Shown: piece after piece, positions 8,380 to 15,708 of the stretch
Layout: every line of letters starts with the position of its first letter
How positions within the stretch are numbered: the stretch's first letter is position 1
NCBI GenBank assembly: GCA_964401385.1
Contig: CAYNYF010000015.1
Coordinates: 1 to 58,685, forward strand
Direction of reading: 5' to 3'
DNA: 58,685 nucleotides
DNA from: CAYNYF01 sp964401385
GTDB lineage: Bacteria > Planctomycetota > Phycisphaerae > SM23-33
Position numbers and translations under genes: made by a program
The notes under the pieces: generated by a model
Seen by the model: the letters and a program-made list of their open reading frames with translations, nothing else
What the model was told of the DNA's origin: nothing
The model's database searches: none

Positions 8380-9208
8380 CGGGAAGATCACCGTTCTTGT
8401 GGAGAACACGGCCGGCGGGCACGGCCTGCTGGGAGAGCACGGCCTGTCGTTCTGGATCGAGCTGGACGGCAAGCGAATTCTGTTCGACACCGGCCAGGGC
8501 AATGTGCTCCTGAGCAACACGCGGCGGCTCGGCATTCGACTGGACCAGGTCGATGCCATCGCGCTCAGCCACGGCCACTACGACCATACCGGTGGCCTCG
8601 GCGATGCATTGCGAAGCTCGCGGGCAACGACCGTCTACGCCCACCCGGCCGCGTTCGAGGCGAAGTACGCCCGGAACCCTGATGGAATCGGCCGCAACAT
8701 CGGCATGCCCAACTTGGATGAGCAGATGGTCCGTGACATGGCCGAACTCGTATGGGTCGAAGGCCCCGTCGAGATCAGCGACGGCCTGCACCTGACCGGC
8801 CCCGTGACCCGCACGACCGGTTTCGAGGACACCGGAGGAGCTTTCTTCAAGGACCGGGATTGCACCGAGCCGGATCTGCTCGTTGACGATCAGTCGGCGT
8901 TCATCGAGACACCGGCCGGCACGGTCGTGATCCTCGGCTGTGCCCATTCTGGCGTCATTAACACCTTGCGTTACGTCCACGATCTCACGGGGGGCCGCCG
9001 CATACATACCGTGATCGGCGGCATGCACCTGCTCAACGCCAGCGCCGAACGAATGGACAAGACAGTGGCCGAGCTGCGCCGCCTGGACGTGCATCGCCTG
9101 TTGCCGTGCCACTGCACGGGCTTTGACGCCATGGCCCGGCTGTGGAGCGAGTTCCCGGGAAAGTGTGCGGCTTGCCCCGTCGGCACCGTCGTCGAGGTGC
9201 CAGGATGA
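8372..9208 (+). CDS. MBL-fold metallo-hydrolase (COG1237, DHPS-like)
   Basis: A 278-residue metallo-beta-lactamase fold protein. The signature metal motif is LSHGHYDHTGGL near residue 65, with a further His in GCAHSGVINT and a C-terminal GGMHLL and LLPCHCTG. The early FDTGQGN segment is typical of the COG1237 group, which includes the archaeal 7,8-dihydropterin-6-methyl-4-(beta-D-ribofuranosyl)aminobenzene-phosphate synthase homologues. The real substrate is unknown. It overlaps the PLP enzyme upstream and the NUDIX gene downstream by four bases each side or more, so it is part of the same transcript. Confidence 0.87.
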   Translation: MADGKITVLVENTAGGHGLLGEHGLSFWIELDGKRILFDTGQGNVLLSNTRRLGIRLDQVDAIALSHGHYDHTGGLGDALRSSRATTVYAHPAAFEAKYARNPDGIGRNIGMPNLDEQMVRDMAELVWVEGPVEISDGLHLTGPVTRTTGFEDTGGAFFKDRDCTEPDLLVDDQSAFIETPAGTVVILGCAHSGVINTLRYVHDLTGGRRIHTVIGGMHLLNASAERMDKTVAELRRLDVHRLLPCHCTGFDAMARLWSEFPGKCAACPVGTVVEVPG

Positions 9209-9708
9209 TGGGCCCTTACCTCGAAAGCATCCGGTCGCGCCTCGGGCCACAGTGCATTCTGCTGCCCGGCGTGCGGGCGATCATCCTCAATGACCGCGAG
9301 GAAGTCCTGCTTCAACGCAGGACCGATCTGGCCTGCTGGAGCCTGCCATCCGGGTCGGTGGAACTCGACGAAACGGCCCTTGAGGGCCTCAAACGGGAGG
9401 TCCGCGAGGAAACCGACCTGGAGGTGCGTGATGCAGAGCCGATGGCCTTGTACTCCGGCCCCAGCCAGCGGTTCGTGTACCCCAACGGCGACGAAATCCA
9501 GTCCTTCGCAGTCGCCTTCATCGTTCGCCACTGGGCCGGTGAGCCCAAAGCAGACGGCGTCGAGGGCTCTGAGGTTCGGTTCTGGCCCATGGATGCGTTA
9601 CCAGACGACCTGGTTCCCATCCACGTCAGGACGCTGAATGACTTCAAGAAGTATCACGGCGGTTTTATGCTTCCAGATAGTGCTGAACAAGCAGAAAGGA
9701 ATGATTGA
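9205..9708 (+). CDS. NUDIX hydrolase
   Basis: A 167-residue protein starting at ATG 9205, overlapping the MBL stop (ATGA). The Nudix box is complete: G, five residues, E, seven residues, then REVREETDL, near residues 50-72, with an upstream QRRTDLACWSLPSG that fits the beta strand before the box. The fold hydrolyses nucleoside diphosphates linked to another moiety; the substrate cannot be predicted. It is close to MutT/ADP-ribose-type small Nudix proteins in length. It is the penultimate complete gene of the packed string, followed immediately by the PPOX protein. Confidence 0.88.
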   Translation: MMGPYLESIRSRLGPQCILLPGVRAIILNDREEVLLQRRTDLACWSLPSGSVELDETALEGLKREVREETDLEVRDAEPMALYSGPSQRFVYPNGDEIQSFAVAFIVRHWAGEPKADGVEGSEVRFWPMDALPDDLVPIHVRTLNDFKKYHGGFMLPDSAEQAERND

Positions 9709-10085
9709 TGACAGCTTTGCCCGACAGTATCCGCCAAGCGTGGGAAGATCGTGACGGCCCCGTCATCCTGGCGACGGTCAGCCCGGACGGAGTCCCCAAT
9801 ATCATCTATGCCAGCTGCGTCGGTGCATTCGGCGAGGATCGGCTGGTCGTGGCCGACAACTATTTCGACAAAACCCGCAGGAACCTGCTGGGCGGCGGGA
9901 AGGGATCACTGCTGTTTCGTTCCAAGGACGGCAAGGCCTACCAGGTCAAAGGCACGCTGGAATATCACAAAGATGGCGAGATCTTCCAGCACATGAAGAC
10001 CTGGAATCCCCCCACACACCCCGGACACGCCGCGGCGGCTTTATGCATTGAAGAAGTCTATTCCGGCGCGGAGAAGCTCTGCTGA
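9708..10085 (+). CDS. pyridoxamine 5'-phosphate oxidase family flavoprotein
   Basis: A 125-residue small split-barrel protein. ATG 9708 shares one base with the NUDIX stop and has GAAAGGA upstream. The sequence VILATVSPDGVPNIIYAS near residue 17 is the FMN-binding strand pattern of the PPOX superfamily (general-stress/FMN-binding branch), and a later FDKTRRNLLGGGKGSLLF matches the dimer-interface strand. Such short members bind FMN, F420 or heme, and are not the PdxH enzyme. It is the last gene of the overlapping string; the next ~400 bases hold only a gene remnant. Confidence 0.8.
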   Translation: MTALPDSIRQAWEDRDGPVILATVSPDGVPNIIYASCVGAFGEDRLVVADNYFDKTRRNLLGGGKGSLLFRSKDGKAYQVKGTLEYHKDGEIFQHMKTWNPPTHPGHAAAALCIEEVYSGAEKLC

Positions 10086-10148
10086 ATCCGGCAAAGGCAA
10101 TATGAGGTATGATGCATGGAGTGTTTTAGGGAAACAGACGTATCGTGA

Positions 10149-10410
10149 GCGATCCTCGACGCCTATCACGGCAAGTTCGCCGAGGCTCTTCTTAGCGATA
10201 TCGTCATTGTCGGCGCGGGGCCGTCGGGAGTGATGGCGGCGTGGCGGCTGGCCGAGGCAGGTCGGTGGGTTGTGGTGCTGGAGAAACGCCTCAGCCCCGG
10301 CGGTGGCATCTGGGGCGGCGGCCTAGAGATGAACGAGGTCGTCGTCCAGAAGCGAGGTCCTCTTCAAGGGCCCCGGGTTTCACGCGCCTGACTACCGTCA
10401 CCCTCGAAAA
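10149..10410 (+). pseudogene. thi4-like thiazole synthase remnant
   Basis: The frame from 10152 reads ILDAYHGKFAEALLSDIVI, then the FAD/NAD-binding motif VGAGPSGVMAAWRLAEAG, then SPGGGIWGGGLEMNEVVVQ. This is the N-terminal third of Thi4/ThiI-type sulfide-dependent ADP-thiazole synthase (family length about 260). An in-frame TGA lies immediately upstream at 10146, so the natural start is lost, and the frame ends at 10391. A shifted frame continues with LFKGPGFHAPDYRHP and then fades. The gene is therefore broken at both ends by frameshift and deletion. A ThiE homologue (19776-20819) is intact elsewhere, so this is a local decay event. Confidence 0.75.
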
Positions 10411-10488
10411 AGCTGCGGGCGCGACAGACCCGGCTGCGGCCGGGATAGGCCGTGTGACGCTAGGCTGTGTGATGAATGAGGTGACACC

Positions 10489-11442
10489 ATGGGATACATA
10501 TTTGGACCTGTGCCTTCGCGGCGACTGGGGCGCTCATTGGGCGTGGACCTGGTGCCGTTCAAGACGTGCACTTACGACTGCATCTACTGCCAGCTCGGTC
10601 GGACGAACAACAAGACGGTCGAACGACGCGAGTGGGTTCCGTTGGATGGCGTTCTAGCGGAGCTGAAAGACAAACTGGCCACCAAGCCCGACTACATCAC
10701 GCTGAGCGGCTCGGGCGAACCGACGCTCTTCTCACGCCTGGACGAGCTGATAACCGGCATTCGCTCTATGACGGATATACCAGTCGCGGTGCTGACGAAC
10801 GGCTCGCTGTTATGGCGGGAGGAGCTGCGCCGGCAGTTGATGGACGCCCACTTGGTCATACCGTCGCTGGACGCCGGGCATGCCAGCATGTTCCAGGCAG
10901 TCAATCGACCGCACGAGAGCATCTCGTTTGACAGGATGCTGGAGGGACTGATCGACTTCCGAAACGAATACCACGGGGAATACTGGCTGGAGGTCTTTCT
11001 CCTGGCGGGGCATACCGTCGTTAACAGCGAGATCAGCAAAATCGCCGAGTGCGTCCGGCGGATCAAGCCCGACCGGGTCCAGCTCAACACCGCGACCCGG
11101 CCCACAGCCGAGGACTACGCGGTAACGGTGGACGCCAGGAGGATGGCCGACCTGGCGGCCAGGTTTGAACCTCCGGCCGAAGTGATCGCCGACTATCGCG
11201 GCGTTCACGCCCAAAGCGAGTTCGAGGCCGGACGTGAAAGTGTGCTTGAAATGATCCAGCGACGACCGTGCTCCCTGGAGGATATCGCGGACGGCCTGGG
11301 CATGCACCGGAACCAGGCCATCAAGTACATCGAAGAACTCAACGCCGAAGGCCTGCTTGAGAAGCGATCTTCTGGCGGCAAGCTGTTCTATAAGGGAAGA
11401 CACCAACCCGAAACCACCGAAGGGACAAAGGACGTCACATGA
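10489..11442 (+). CDS. radical SAM protein, COG0731-like
   Basis: A 317-residue protein whose first line, MGYIFGPVPSRRLGRSLG, is the hallmark start of the COG0731/Fe-S oxidoreductase family. The SAM-cluster motif CTYDCIYC (CxxxCxxC) is at about residues 27-34, followed by the GGE-like motif TLSGSGEPTLF. The C-terminal ~60 residues, with LEDIADGLGMHRNQAIKYIEEL, look like a winged-helix domain, as often seen in this family. The substrate is unknown; the family is distantly related to TYW1 wybutosine enzymes. It overlaps the downstream oxidoreductase remnant by four bases, so the pair was once translationally coupled. Confidence 0.85.
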   Translation: MGYIFGPVPSRRLGRSLGVDLVPFKTCTYDCIYCQLGRTNNKTVERREWVPLDGVLAELKDKLATKPDYITLSGSGEPTLFSRLDELITGIRSMTDIPVAVLTNGSLLWREELRRQLMDAHLVIPSLDAGHASMFQAVNRPHESISFDRMLEGLIDFRNEYHGEYWLEVFLLAGHTVVNSEISKIAECVRRIKPDRVQLNTATRPTAEDYAVTVDARRMADLAARFEPPAEVIADYRGVHAQSEFEAGRESVLEMIQRRPCSLEDIADGLGMHRNQAIKYIEELNAEGLLEKRSSGGKLFYKGRHQPETTEGTKDVT

Positions 11443-11720
11443 CCGGAGCCGACATTGTTATCCTTGGGGGAAGCGCCGCCGGAGTCACGGCCGCCATCAC
11501 GGCCCGCAGGCATTACCCGGACAAGAGCATCCTCCTGGTTCGCAGGGAGAAGCAGGTATCCATCCCCTGCGGGATTCCCTAAATCTATGGCACGCTGGGC
11601 AGCCCGGAGAAGAATCTCATCCCGGACTCCGTCCTGGAAACGCATCCGGCGCTGACCGCCTCGCCTATCGCCTATCCGCTGGTCAACGCGGCTGAGGTGG
11701 CGATCAGTCGAATGCAGTAA
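11439..11720 (+). pseudogene. FAD-dependent oxidoreductase remnant (CoA-disulfide reductase-like)
   Basis: From ATG 11439 the frame reads TGADIVILGGSAAGVTAA, a flavoprotein Rossmann motif, then SIPCGIP and a TAA at 11580-11582, where a Tyr codon (TAC) is expected in the CGIPY motif. Past the stop the same frame continues IYGTLGSPEKNLIPDSVLE, then jumps to THPALTASPIAYPLVNAAE before TAA at 11718. The latter looks like the extreme C-terminus of such enzymes, so several hundred central codons are deleted. Nonsense mutation plus deletion make this a decayed gene. It is related to, but not a copy of, the intact enzyme at 1577-3337. Confidence 0.7.
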
Positions 11721-12227
11721 ATCATTACTGAACGCGAGAACGATATCTCGCATGTGGACGGCATGGAGCTGCTCGGCTGCATGGTGGAGACCTCCCTGAC
11801 TCTCACGACGGCGGCCCATCTTTCGCCACTAGTGCCGTTTCGAGTTAGACAGTTTCGTCTTCGTAATCCTATGTACTGAAGGAGGTTGCCTTTGCCGGGC
11901 ATCGTCGGGCTGTTCCGGTGAACGGCAGCGATCGCGATCGTGTCAGCTTCGGCCCGACGGGAAGGGGCTTTTGTGCCGCTGCACAGCGCCCTGAACGAGG
12001 AAGCATGTTGCCTGCATCCTCGCATAGTGCAAGCACTGCAAGTAGCGTTTGTTACAATGCGAAACTATCGCGATAGTGGAAACGGCAGCAAGCACACGTC
12101 CTTCCATGAGGGACTAGACCTTCTTCCGATACGCGCAGAAGAACTCCAGGACAGCGGCGTCGCGCCGGAGGAAACGCCGGGATCTACCGCCTGCACAGCA
12201 GCGCGATCTCTACGTCGCGACGTCGTG

Positions 12228-12300
12228 CTAAGCGGACGGCAACAATATTTGAACAGTGGACCTGCCCACCTCCCTGCCGACCTCCGCCAGGCAGGCGGGC
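12228..12300 (+). repeat. 73-bp dispersed repeat, copy 1
   Basis: This segment starts CTAAGCGGAC and ends GGCAGGCGGGC. Its reverse complement partner lies at 51632-51704, equal in length, with 8 mismatches in 73 bases by my count (about 89% identity). It contains the purine/pyrimidine-skewed core CTGCCCACCTCCCTGC. Neither copy lies inside a convincing gene. Confidence 0.8.
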
Positions 12301-12759
12301 AAACATTCCTGCAACCAGCTTAGATGAAGCGACGGCGACGAGGCTTTGCGGCATTCTTATCAACGGCGGCAGGGAATTGGCGAGATGCACGGAGGGGGAG
12401 ATGAAAATCGCCGAGCAGCTTGGCATTACCGATGGTTGTTTCACACTCGTGCGTGGCTGTCCGAGGTGTCAATGCGGCGCTGAGCAAGTACAGATTTGAG
12501 CCGTCAATGCGGCTGCCACCGTACCGAAGCCCAAGCACCTACCGGAGCGCTGTGCGCCTCGAACCTCATCCCAGCTTCTTGGCCGCGTCGATGGCTACGG
12601 CTTGGTCCAGTTCGGGATAGGTGTCGGCGATGGCAAGGGACCGCTGGCGCTGCTAGCCGTCGGCGGGGTGGCCCTGATTCGGCTTAGCGTTAGAGTTGAG
12701 CAAGGCCGCTGGGCTTGGTTCCGGGGAAAGCTGGGTGAAGCAGCTCTATAAGAACAGTC

Positions 12760-12786
12760 CATTCGTGTGATTGGTGGAATTCGTGG
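12760..12786 (+). repeat. ATTCGTG-type intergenic repeat
   Basis: A short run of degenerate ATTCGTG and GGAATTCGTGG units upstream of tatC. The same motif recurs at 51459-51555 and 54231-54271, in both orientations. Confidence 0.5.
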
Positions 12787-12865
12787 ACTCCCGTCGGGCC
12801 TTCGACCCGAGCCGGCGGCCTCTTGTATGCGACCACCGCATCGGCCAGAATAGCCGCATCCTGCC

Positions 12866-13693
12866 ATGCCGGAAGAAGAAGTCAGAATGACCCTGGGTGA
12901 GCATCTGGACGAGCTGCGGCGGCGGCTGCTGCGGGCGGTGCTGGGCGTGGTCGCGGGCATGGTGGTGTGCTTCTTCCTGGGCGAATACATCTTCCAGATA
13001 CTCTTCCTGCCGCTGGCGGTGGCGACGGGCGGCCGGCCGCCGAACCTGTACTTCCGCTCCCTGCCGGAGGCGTTCTCGACGTACCTGCGTGTGAGTCTGA
13101 TCGCCGGGGCGGTCCTGGCCAGCCCGTATGCCCTCTACCAGATGTGGCTGTTCATAGCGGCCGGGCTGTACCGGCGCGAGCGCCAGGCGGTTCGGCGCTA
13201 CCTGCTGCCGAGCGTGGTGCTGTTCATCCTGGGCGTGGCGTTCTTCCTGTTCGTGGTGGCCCCGCTGGTGACGGGGTTCTTTCTCCACTTCGCCCAGAGC
13301 AGCTATCCGACCCCGCCGACCTGGGGAGGCTGGCTGAGTGAGTACCTCGGCAGGAACGACCTCGCGGCCGCGACCAGCCGGCCGGCGAAGGCGGGCACGT
13401 TCGTCCAGCCCTGGCTGACGCTGGGCGAGTACATCTCCTTCGTGGCGCTGCTGAGCCTGGTCTTCGGGCTGGGCTTCCAGACGCCGCTGGTGGTGCTGTT
13501 CCTGGGTCGCAGCGGCATCGTGCCGGTGCAGAGGATGCGGCGGGTTCGTCGGTACGTGTTCCTGATCATCTGTATCGTTTCGGCCATCGTGACGCCCGCG
13601 GACGTCGGCAGCATGGTGGCCCTGGCCGTGCCCATGTATCTGCTGTACGAACTCGGTCTGTTCGCGGCGGCGAGGAAGCGTGCGGAGGATTGA
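12866..13693 (+). CDS. tatC: Sec-independent protein translocase TatC
   Basis: A 275-residue polytopic membrane protein with the TatC layout. The N-terminal motif MTLGEHLDELRRRL precedes helix 1; the cytoplasmic-loop motif GLYRRERQ and a late TPADV motif before the last helices match the conserved TatC positions (usually LxxxE and TPPD). TatC is the twin-arginine signal receptor of the Tat translocon in the inner membrane. The start may be ATG 12866 or ATG 12887; I report the longer one. A long hydrophilic loop (about residues 145-185) after helix 3 is larger than in E. coli. tatA and tatB are not in the window. The stop overlaps the downstream gene by one base. Confidence 0.93.
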   Translation: MPEEEVRMTLGEHLDELRRRLLRAVLGVVAGMVVCFFLGEYIFQILFLPLAVATGGRPPNLYFRSLPEAFSTYLRVSLIAGAVLASPYALYQMWLFIAAGLYRRERQAVRRYLLPSVVLFILGVAFFLFVVAPLVTGFFLHFAQSSYPTPPTWGGWLSEYLGRNDLAAATSRPAKAGTFVQPWLTLGEYISFVALLSLVFGLGFQTPLVVLFLGRSGIVPVQRMRRVRRYVFLIICIVSAIVTPADVGSMVALAVPMYLLYELGLFAAARKRAED

Positions 13694-14514
13694 TGCGCCC
13701 CGGCGAGGCCAGGAAGAAGCTCCAGCGTGTCTTGCGCCTTTTGAGGGGGGACTTCGGCCCTCGGCGCTGGCGGCCGGAAGGCTCGGCGACGGCCGAGCTG
13801 ATCGGCACCATCCTCTCCCAGAACACCACCAGCGCCAACGCCGGCGCGGGCTTCCGCCAACTGTGGCGGCGGTTCCGCTCGTTCTCGGCCATGGCCGCCG
13901 CGCCCGTCGGCGAGATCGAACGCTGCATCCGCGTCTGCGGCCTCAGCCGGGTCAAGGCCCCGCGGATCAAGAGAATCCTCCGGCAGATTCGTGACCGCGG
14001 CGGCGACCGGCGCGTCAGCCTGGGCTTCCTGCGCCGCTGGCCGGACCGCAAGGCGTACGAATACCTGCTGGCGTTCGACGGCGTCGGCCCCAAGACCGCC
14101 GCCTGTGTGCTGATGTTCGCCTTCGGCAAGAACCTCTTCCCCGTGGACACGCACATTCATCGCATCGTCACTCGGCTGGGGCTGCTGCCGGCGGGGGCCT
14201 CGCCCGAGGACGCCCAGCGAGTCCTCACGCCGCTGATCGCGCCGAAGGACCGCTACGCCATGCACGTGCTCCTGATCGCCCACGGCCGGGCCGTCTGCCG
14301 AGCGCGAAGCCCGCGCTGCGAATTTTGCTCGCTGTTGAAGCTCTGCCCGCACGGCCGGCGGGCGGGCCGGCGGGAAAATAAACGGCCCGCCGCTCGCGCC
14401 GACGGGCCGTTGCGCGCCTCTGAAAATGCCGCGTGTCAATCTTCCCTTCGCTCGCGCTCGGGGCGCCTTTCGCGGGGCGCATCCCGGCGGCCGGGATCTC
14501 CCGGCTCGCGCTGA
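13693..14514 (+). CDS. endonuclease III-like DNA glycosylase
   Basis: About 273 residues from ATG 13693, coupled to the tatC stop. It has the HhH-GPD fold: helix-hairpin-helix FDGVGPKTAACVL with the catalytic Lys, then FPVDTHIHRIVTRLGL with the catalytic Asp. A C-terminal 4Fe-4S cluster motif follows, with Cys spacing 6, 2 and 5 (CRARSPRC, EFC, SLLKLC). The protein would excise damaged pyrimidines and nick at abasic sites. About 50 residues of low-complexity tail follow the cluster. This tail is encoded across a terminator hairpin and overlaps the opposite-strand gene by 79 bases, so it may not be part of the functional fold. Confidence 0.88.
   Translation: MRPGEARKKLQRVLRLLRGDFGPRRWRPEGSATAELIGTILSQNTTSANAGAGFRQLWRRFRSFSAMAAAPVGEIERCIRVCGLSRVKAPRIKRILRQIRDRGGDRRVSLGFLRRWPDRKAYEYLLAFDGVGPKTAACVLMFAFGKNLFPVDTHIHRIVTRLGLLPAGASPEDAQRVLTPLIAPKDRYAMHVLLIAHGRAVCRARSPRCEFCSLLKLCPHGRRAGRRENKRPAARADGPLRASENAACQSSLRSRSGRLSRGASRRPGSPGSR
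14375..14411 (-). terminator. rho-independent terminator for the gene at 14436-15500
   Basis: On the minus strand, AACGGCCCG and CGGGCCGTT form a perfect 9-bp stem (14381-14411) followed by TTTATTTT. It lies 25 bases downstream of the secreted protein gene's stop codon. It sits within the tail of the convergent endonuclease gene. Confidence 0.8.
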
Positions 14515-15500
14515 CGGGCTTCAAGCTTCCGCTCCCAGGCCTCGAGTTTTTCCGCCCAGCGCTTGAGCTCCTGCTCGTGCCGCTCCAGGCCTGCCATCCT
14601 TTCACGCAGTTGCCCACTGGCGTGGTCGAGGCGCTCGGCCATTTCACGGAGCCTGGCGCCCGCGCGCTCGCGCTCGGCTTGCCCGCGGCGTTCCATCTCT
14701 TCGCGCTGGCTGCGCTCGGCATGCTCCCTTTCCTCTCGCTCGCGGCGTTCCATTTCCTCAGGGCGGCGTCTCTCGGCGCGCTCCCGCGGCTCGGGGCCCT
14801 CCCGGGCCGGGCCACGGCGCATCCGTTTGCGCCTCCCTTGCAGGCGCTGCTGAATTTTCTCGCGCAGGCGGGGGGCCAGCAGCCCGCGCGGACCCCTGGG
14901 CCTTGCCATGCCGCCCATGCCCCAGCGCCCGCGGCGGCGGCCTGCCTGCCCGGAACGCCCGCGCATCCGCTGCATCATCTGCCGGCCCATCATCGGCCGC
15001 ATCGGCATCCGACCCCGTCCCGCCCGTGGGCCGAGAGCTGGACGTCCCATTTGCCCTTGGGGGCCGGCCCACGCACGGCCGCGACCGGGCATCATTCGCC
15101 CCCGTCCGGGCGCCGGCGCTCCCCGCATCATCCCGCCTCGCATGCCGGCCTGCGGCCCGCCCGACGCGCGACCGCGTCCGGGCATCATTCGCCCCTGTCC
15201 GGGTGCCGGCGCTCCCGGCATCATCGCCGGTGCGGCGGGGCGGACCGGGCGCTTCACCGCGGGCGGCGCGGGCCGCCGGCGCGGGGCATCGGCCGCCGGG
15301 TTGCCGGGATGCTGGCGGAGGTTCTGGATGATCTTTTCGGCGAAATCGGGGTGCTCCCGCAGCCAGCGGCTGATCTCGCGAGCCTCGCGGGCGGTTTTCT
15401 CCGCCGCCGGAGCCGTCGGCGGATCGGCCGCGAAGCAGACGGCCGATGCCGCCAGAAGCGAAAGGGTCATGATCGTTGCCGCAATCGTTCGACCTGTCAT
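14436..15500 (-). CDS. secreted Met/Arg/Gly-rich repeat protein with charged C-terminal coiled coil
   Basis: About 354 residues from the ATG at 15500, chosen because GGAGAA lies upstream and the next residues form a signal peptide (TIAATIMTLSLLAASAVCFA, cleaved before ADPP). A short segment with WLREHPDFAEKII follows. Residues ~80-180 are low-complexity with repeated APAPGQGRMMPGRGRA-type units, very rich in Met, Arg, Gly and Pro. The last ~150 residues are Glu/Arg-rich (EMERREREEREHAE), predicted helical coiled coil. I recognise no family. It is basic and probably exported to the periplasm; nucleic-acid, polyanion or metal binding are possible but unproven. Confidence 0.7.
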   Translation of the reverse strand: MTGRTIAATIMTLSLLAASAVCFAADPPTAPAAEKTAREAREISRWLREHPDFAEKIIQNLRQHPGNPAADAPRRRPAPPAVKRPVRPAAPAMMPGAPAPGQGRMMPGRGRASGGPQAGMRGGMMRGAPAPGRGRMMPGRGRAWAGPQGQMGRPALGPRAGRGRMPMRPMMGRQMMQRMRGRSGQAGRRRGRWGMGGMARPRGPRGLLAPRLREKIQQRLQGRRKRMRRGPAREGPEPRERAERRRPEEMERREREEREHAERSQREEMERRGQAERERAGARLREMAERLDHASGQLRERMAGLERHEQELKRWAEKLEAWERKLEARQREPGDPGRRDAPRERRPERERRED

Positions 15501-15708
15501 GGCATTTCTCCTGAATACTGAGCTTGCACTTGAATTCCTTTTTGCCATTCTATTGTATTCATAGAAATCGCGCAGGCCGGCCCGATCAGGTCAGCCTCCA
15601 TTAGGCAAAACGGCCGCGAGGCGAAGATATTGCCGCAGCGGGCATTAGGCTTGTCTGCGGGCCGCCGCGGGCCGAAAATGCCGCGACCAGACGGGAGACG
15701 CAAACACC

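Larger units (their letters stand above)
11721..12865. other. 1.1-kb region without an intact gene
   Basis: No open frame here shows recognisable protein features. Frames on both strands are short and have skewed, arginine-rich composition typical of non-coding GC-rich DNA. The stretch holds a 73-bp dispersed repeat copy (12228-12300) and a short ATTCGTG repeat (12760-12786). It separates the decayed end of the corrinoid/thiol gene string from the tatC-nth pair and may be a scar of lost genes or a mobile element. Confidence 0.6.

Noticed and set aside
12402..12510. Short frame with MKIAEQLGITDG that recalls the helix-turn-helix of IS3-type transposase OrfA.
   Set aside because: The match is a dozen residues; the following sequence does not fit the OrfA pattern in any frame, and no inverted terminal repeats were found. 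Not enough for an IS remnant.
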